A stretch of 64,000 nt of DNA, taken from NCBI RefSeq assembly GCF_010731595.1, contig NZ_AP022582.1, forward strand, positions 1,674,001 through 1,738,000, written 5' to 3'. This DNA is from Mycobacterium seoulense (GTDB taxonomy: Bacteria; Actinomycetota; Actinomycetes; Mycobacteriales; Mycobacteriaceae). Shown piece by piece: positions 62,810 through 64,000 of this stretch. Made by a program: the position numbers and the translations under genes. Numbering within the stretch: the first letter of the stretch is position 1; each line of letters begins with the position of its first letter. A model generated the notes under the pieces. That model saw nothing but the letters and a program-made list of their open reading frames with translations. It ran no database searches and was not told the origin of the DNA.

Positions 62810-64000
62810 CAGAACCTTCTACACGACCGGGACGCTTTGCACCACTGGTCTCAGTGCCCGTCAGCCCCGAGTGGGCGGCGCATTCGAGGAGGTCGGCGGC
62901 CTTCGCGACGCTTTCGGCGGGCTTGGTCATCTGTGCGGCCACCTCCCGGGCTCGCGTAACGTAATCGCCGCCGAGCAGGGAGCGCAGATCCGCCACCAGT
63001 GAATCGTAGGTGGATTCCGCGAACGGCCTGCTGATGCCCACTTCGAGCTGACTGACCGCAGATGCCCAGATCGGCTGATCGAGCCAGAGCCAGAGCACCA
63101 ACGCGGGGACGCCGGCCCGCAGTCCCGCGGCGGTGGTGCCGGCGCCCCCATGGTGCACGATCGCGCGGCAGGCCGGAAAGACGGTCGCGTGGTTGACCGC
63201 GTCGACGATCTTGGTGTGGCCTTCCCGCGCAAGATGCGTGAAATCGTTTGGGCCACTGCAAATCAACGCTCGTTCGCCTAACTGCTCACACGCCCCCGCG
63301 ATCACGGCAACCGTCTCAGCAGGCGAGGTGACCGGCGTGCTGCCGAAGCCGAAGTAAATGGGCGGCGGTCCGTCGGCGATCCACGACAACGCCTCGTTGT
63401 CGACCGCGGTCGGCATGTCCAGCGTCAGCGACCCGACGAACGGCCGTCGGTGGTCGGCTTGGGCCCATTCAGCCGCCAGCTCCGGTACGCAGAGCGCGTC
63501 GTAGGCCTGGATCTCCAACACTTCTCTCGACGATCCGGCGCCTTCGGGCAAGCCAAGCGTCGCCCGTTGCGCGCCGTCGGCGACGTTCGTGATGTGCGCC
63601 TGGAACCCGCCGAGTTCCAGCGCCCGCGCGGGGAAGAAGTGCAGCGCGGCGAACGGGATGGCGTAGAACTCCGCAACATTGACGGCCAGCCGCTGCTCGT
63701 TCATGCCGGCGACCAGCAGGTCGGCGCCCTCTGCCAACGACGTCAGGGCCGCGCTTTTTTCCGCCCACACCTGAGTGACCCGCTCCACGAGTTCCGGCAG
63801 CGCGCTGATCGGATCCTGGACGCGGTGAACGAAATCCGTCGCGGTGCTTATCTGCTCGCGGGTGTCCGGCCCGTAGGCGACGGCGGTCACCCCGGCTGAT
63901 TCGACGAACCGGAGCTTGTCGGGTGAGACAGCCATGAGCACGTCATGACCCCGGCGGAGCAGCTCGCGACCGACGGCGACGCAGGGCTCGACGTCGCCCC
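62790..64000 (-). CDS. GT1/MGT-like glycosyltransferase, 5' end outside window
   Basis: The frame is open to the right edge, so the N-terminus is missing; at least ~400 residues are seen, beginning near VEPCVAVGRELLRRGHDVLMAVSPDKLRFVESAGV, which matches the usual first loop. The C-terminal donor block FPACRAIVHHGGAGTTAAGLRAGVPALVLWLWLDQPIWASAV is the UDP/TDP-sugar GT1 signature (HHGGAGTT). GFGSTPVTSP is another family block. Such enzymes (GtfA/GtfB/Rv1524-type) glycosylate glycopeptidolipids or phenolic lipids in mycobacteria. It is coupled to the methyltransferase at 61766. Confidence 0.9.
   Translation of the reverse strand, partial: GDVEPCVAVGRELLRRGHDVLMAVSPDKLRFVESAGVTAVAYGPDTREQISTATDFVHRVQDPISALPELVERVTQVWAEKSAALTSLAEGADLLVAGMNEQRLAVNVAEFYAIPFAALHFFPARALELGGFQAHITNVADGAQRATLGLPEGAGSSREVLEIQAYDALCVPELAAEWAQADHRRPFVGSLTLDMPTAVDNEALSWIADGPPPIYFGFGSTPVTSPAETVAVIAGACEQLGERALICSGPNDFTHLAREGHTKIVDAVNHATVFPACRAIVHHGGAGTTAAGLRAGVPALVLWLWLDQPIWASAVSQLEVGISRPFAESTYDSLVADLRSLLGGDYVTRAREVAAQMTKPAESVAKAADLLECAAHSGLTGTETSGAKRPGRVEGSGAGSAY

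Overview
This 64 kb window is high-GC, densely coded DNA from a Mycobacterium. The evidence is a complete mce operon with its YrbE permeases, the double-TetR regulator Mce3R, a furA-katG pair, a PE-family protein, DUF732, DUF1906 and DUF4333 exported proteins, an L,D-transpeptidase, a cutinase, and many FadD/FadE/EchA and SDR enzymes. Gene order from about 5.3 to 37 kb follows M. tuberculosis Rv1927/Rv1928c to Rv1941 and then Rv1963c to Rv1975. Differences from that reference, together with glycosyltransferase and methyltransferase genes resembling glycopeptidolipid genes at the right edge, point to a non-tuberculous species. The sequence alone does not fix the species. No rRNA, tRNA, CRISPR array, insertion sequence or phage gene was found.

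Layout. (1) 1-9.7 kb: end of a serine beta-lactamase-type esterase, an arylsulfatase coupled to a GAP/SfLAP-type membrane protein, small unknown proteins, a divergent SDR/SnoaL pair with a KstR-like site between them, a DJ-1/PfpI protein with a GATase1-AraC regulator, and thiol peroxidase tpx. (2) 9.7-16.1 kb, minus strand: a five-gene acyl-CoA catabolic operon, echA13-fadE17-fadE18-fadD-fadD. (3) 16.4-23 kb, plus strand: the mel2 locus (luciferase-like monooxygenase, multidomain oxygenase/reductase, epoxide hydrolase EphB, degenerate RibA1, SDR). (4) 23-24.7 kb, minus strand: mce3R and a small limonene-epoxide-hydrolase-like enzyme. (5) 25.4-37.4 kb, plus strand: yrbE3A-yrbE3B-mce3ABCDEF, two Mam proteins, a DUF732 protein and a CAP protein, then a separately spaced DUF4333 lipoprotein. 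(6) 37.4-50.8 kb: assorted metabolic, methyltransferase and secreted genes. (7) 50.8-54 kb: an overlapping GT4/methyltransferase/alpha-barrel operon behind a promoter that carries a near-perfect inverted repeat. (8) 54.3-64 kb: a DUF1906 Tat protein, katG-furA, an L,D-transpeptidase, a FAD/Rieske oxidoreductase, and a methyltransferase/GT1 pair that leaves the window.

How it fits together. Blocks 2 to 5 look like one Mce3R-controlled lipid unit. Mce3 would import a lipid; FadD, FadE and EchA13 would activate and oxidise it; the mel2 oxygenases and two epoxide hydrolases would handle oxygenated or epoxidised products. A 20-nt non-palindromic element occurs at both main divergent promoters with 17/20 identity, in opposite orientations, and a weaker copy lies before the mce3R unit. 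Mel2 and mce3R are directly adjacent here, whereas in M. tuberculosis about 20 genes, including toxin-antitoxin loci, lie between them.
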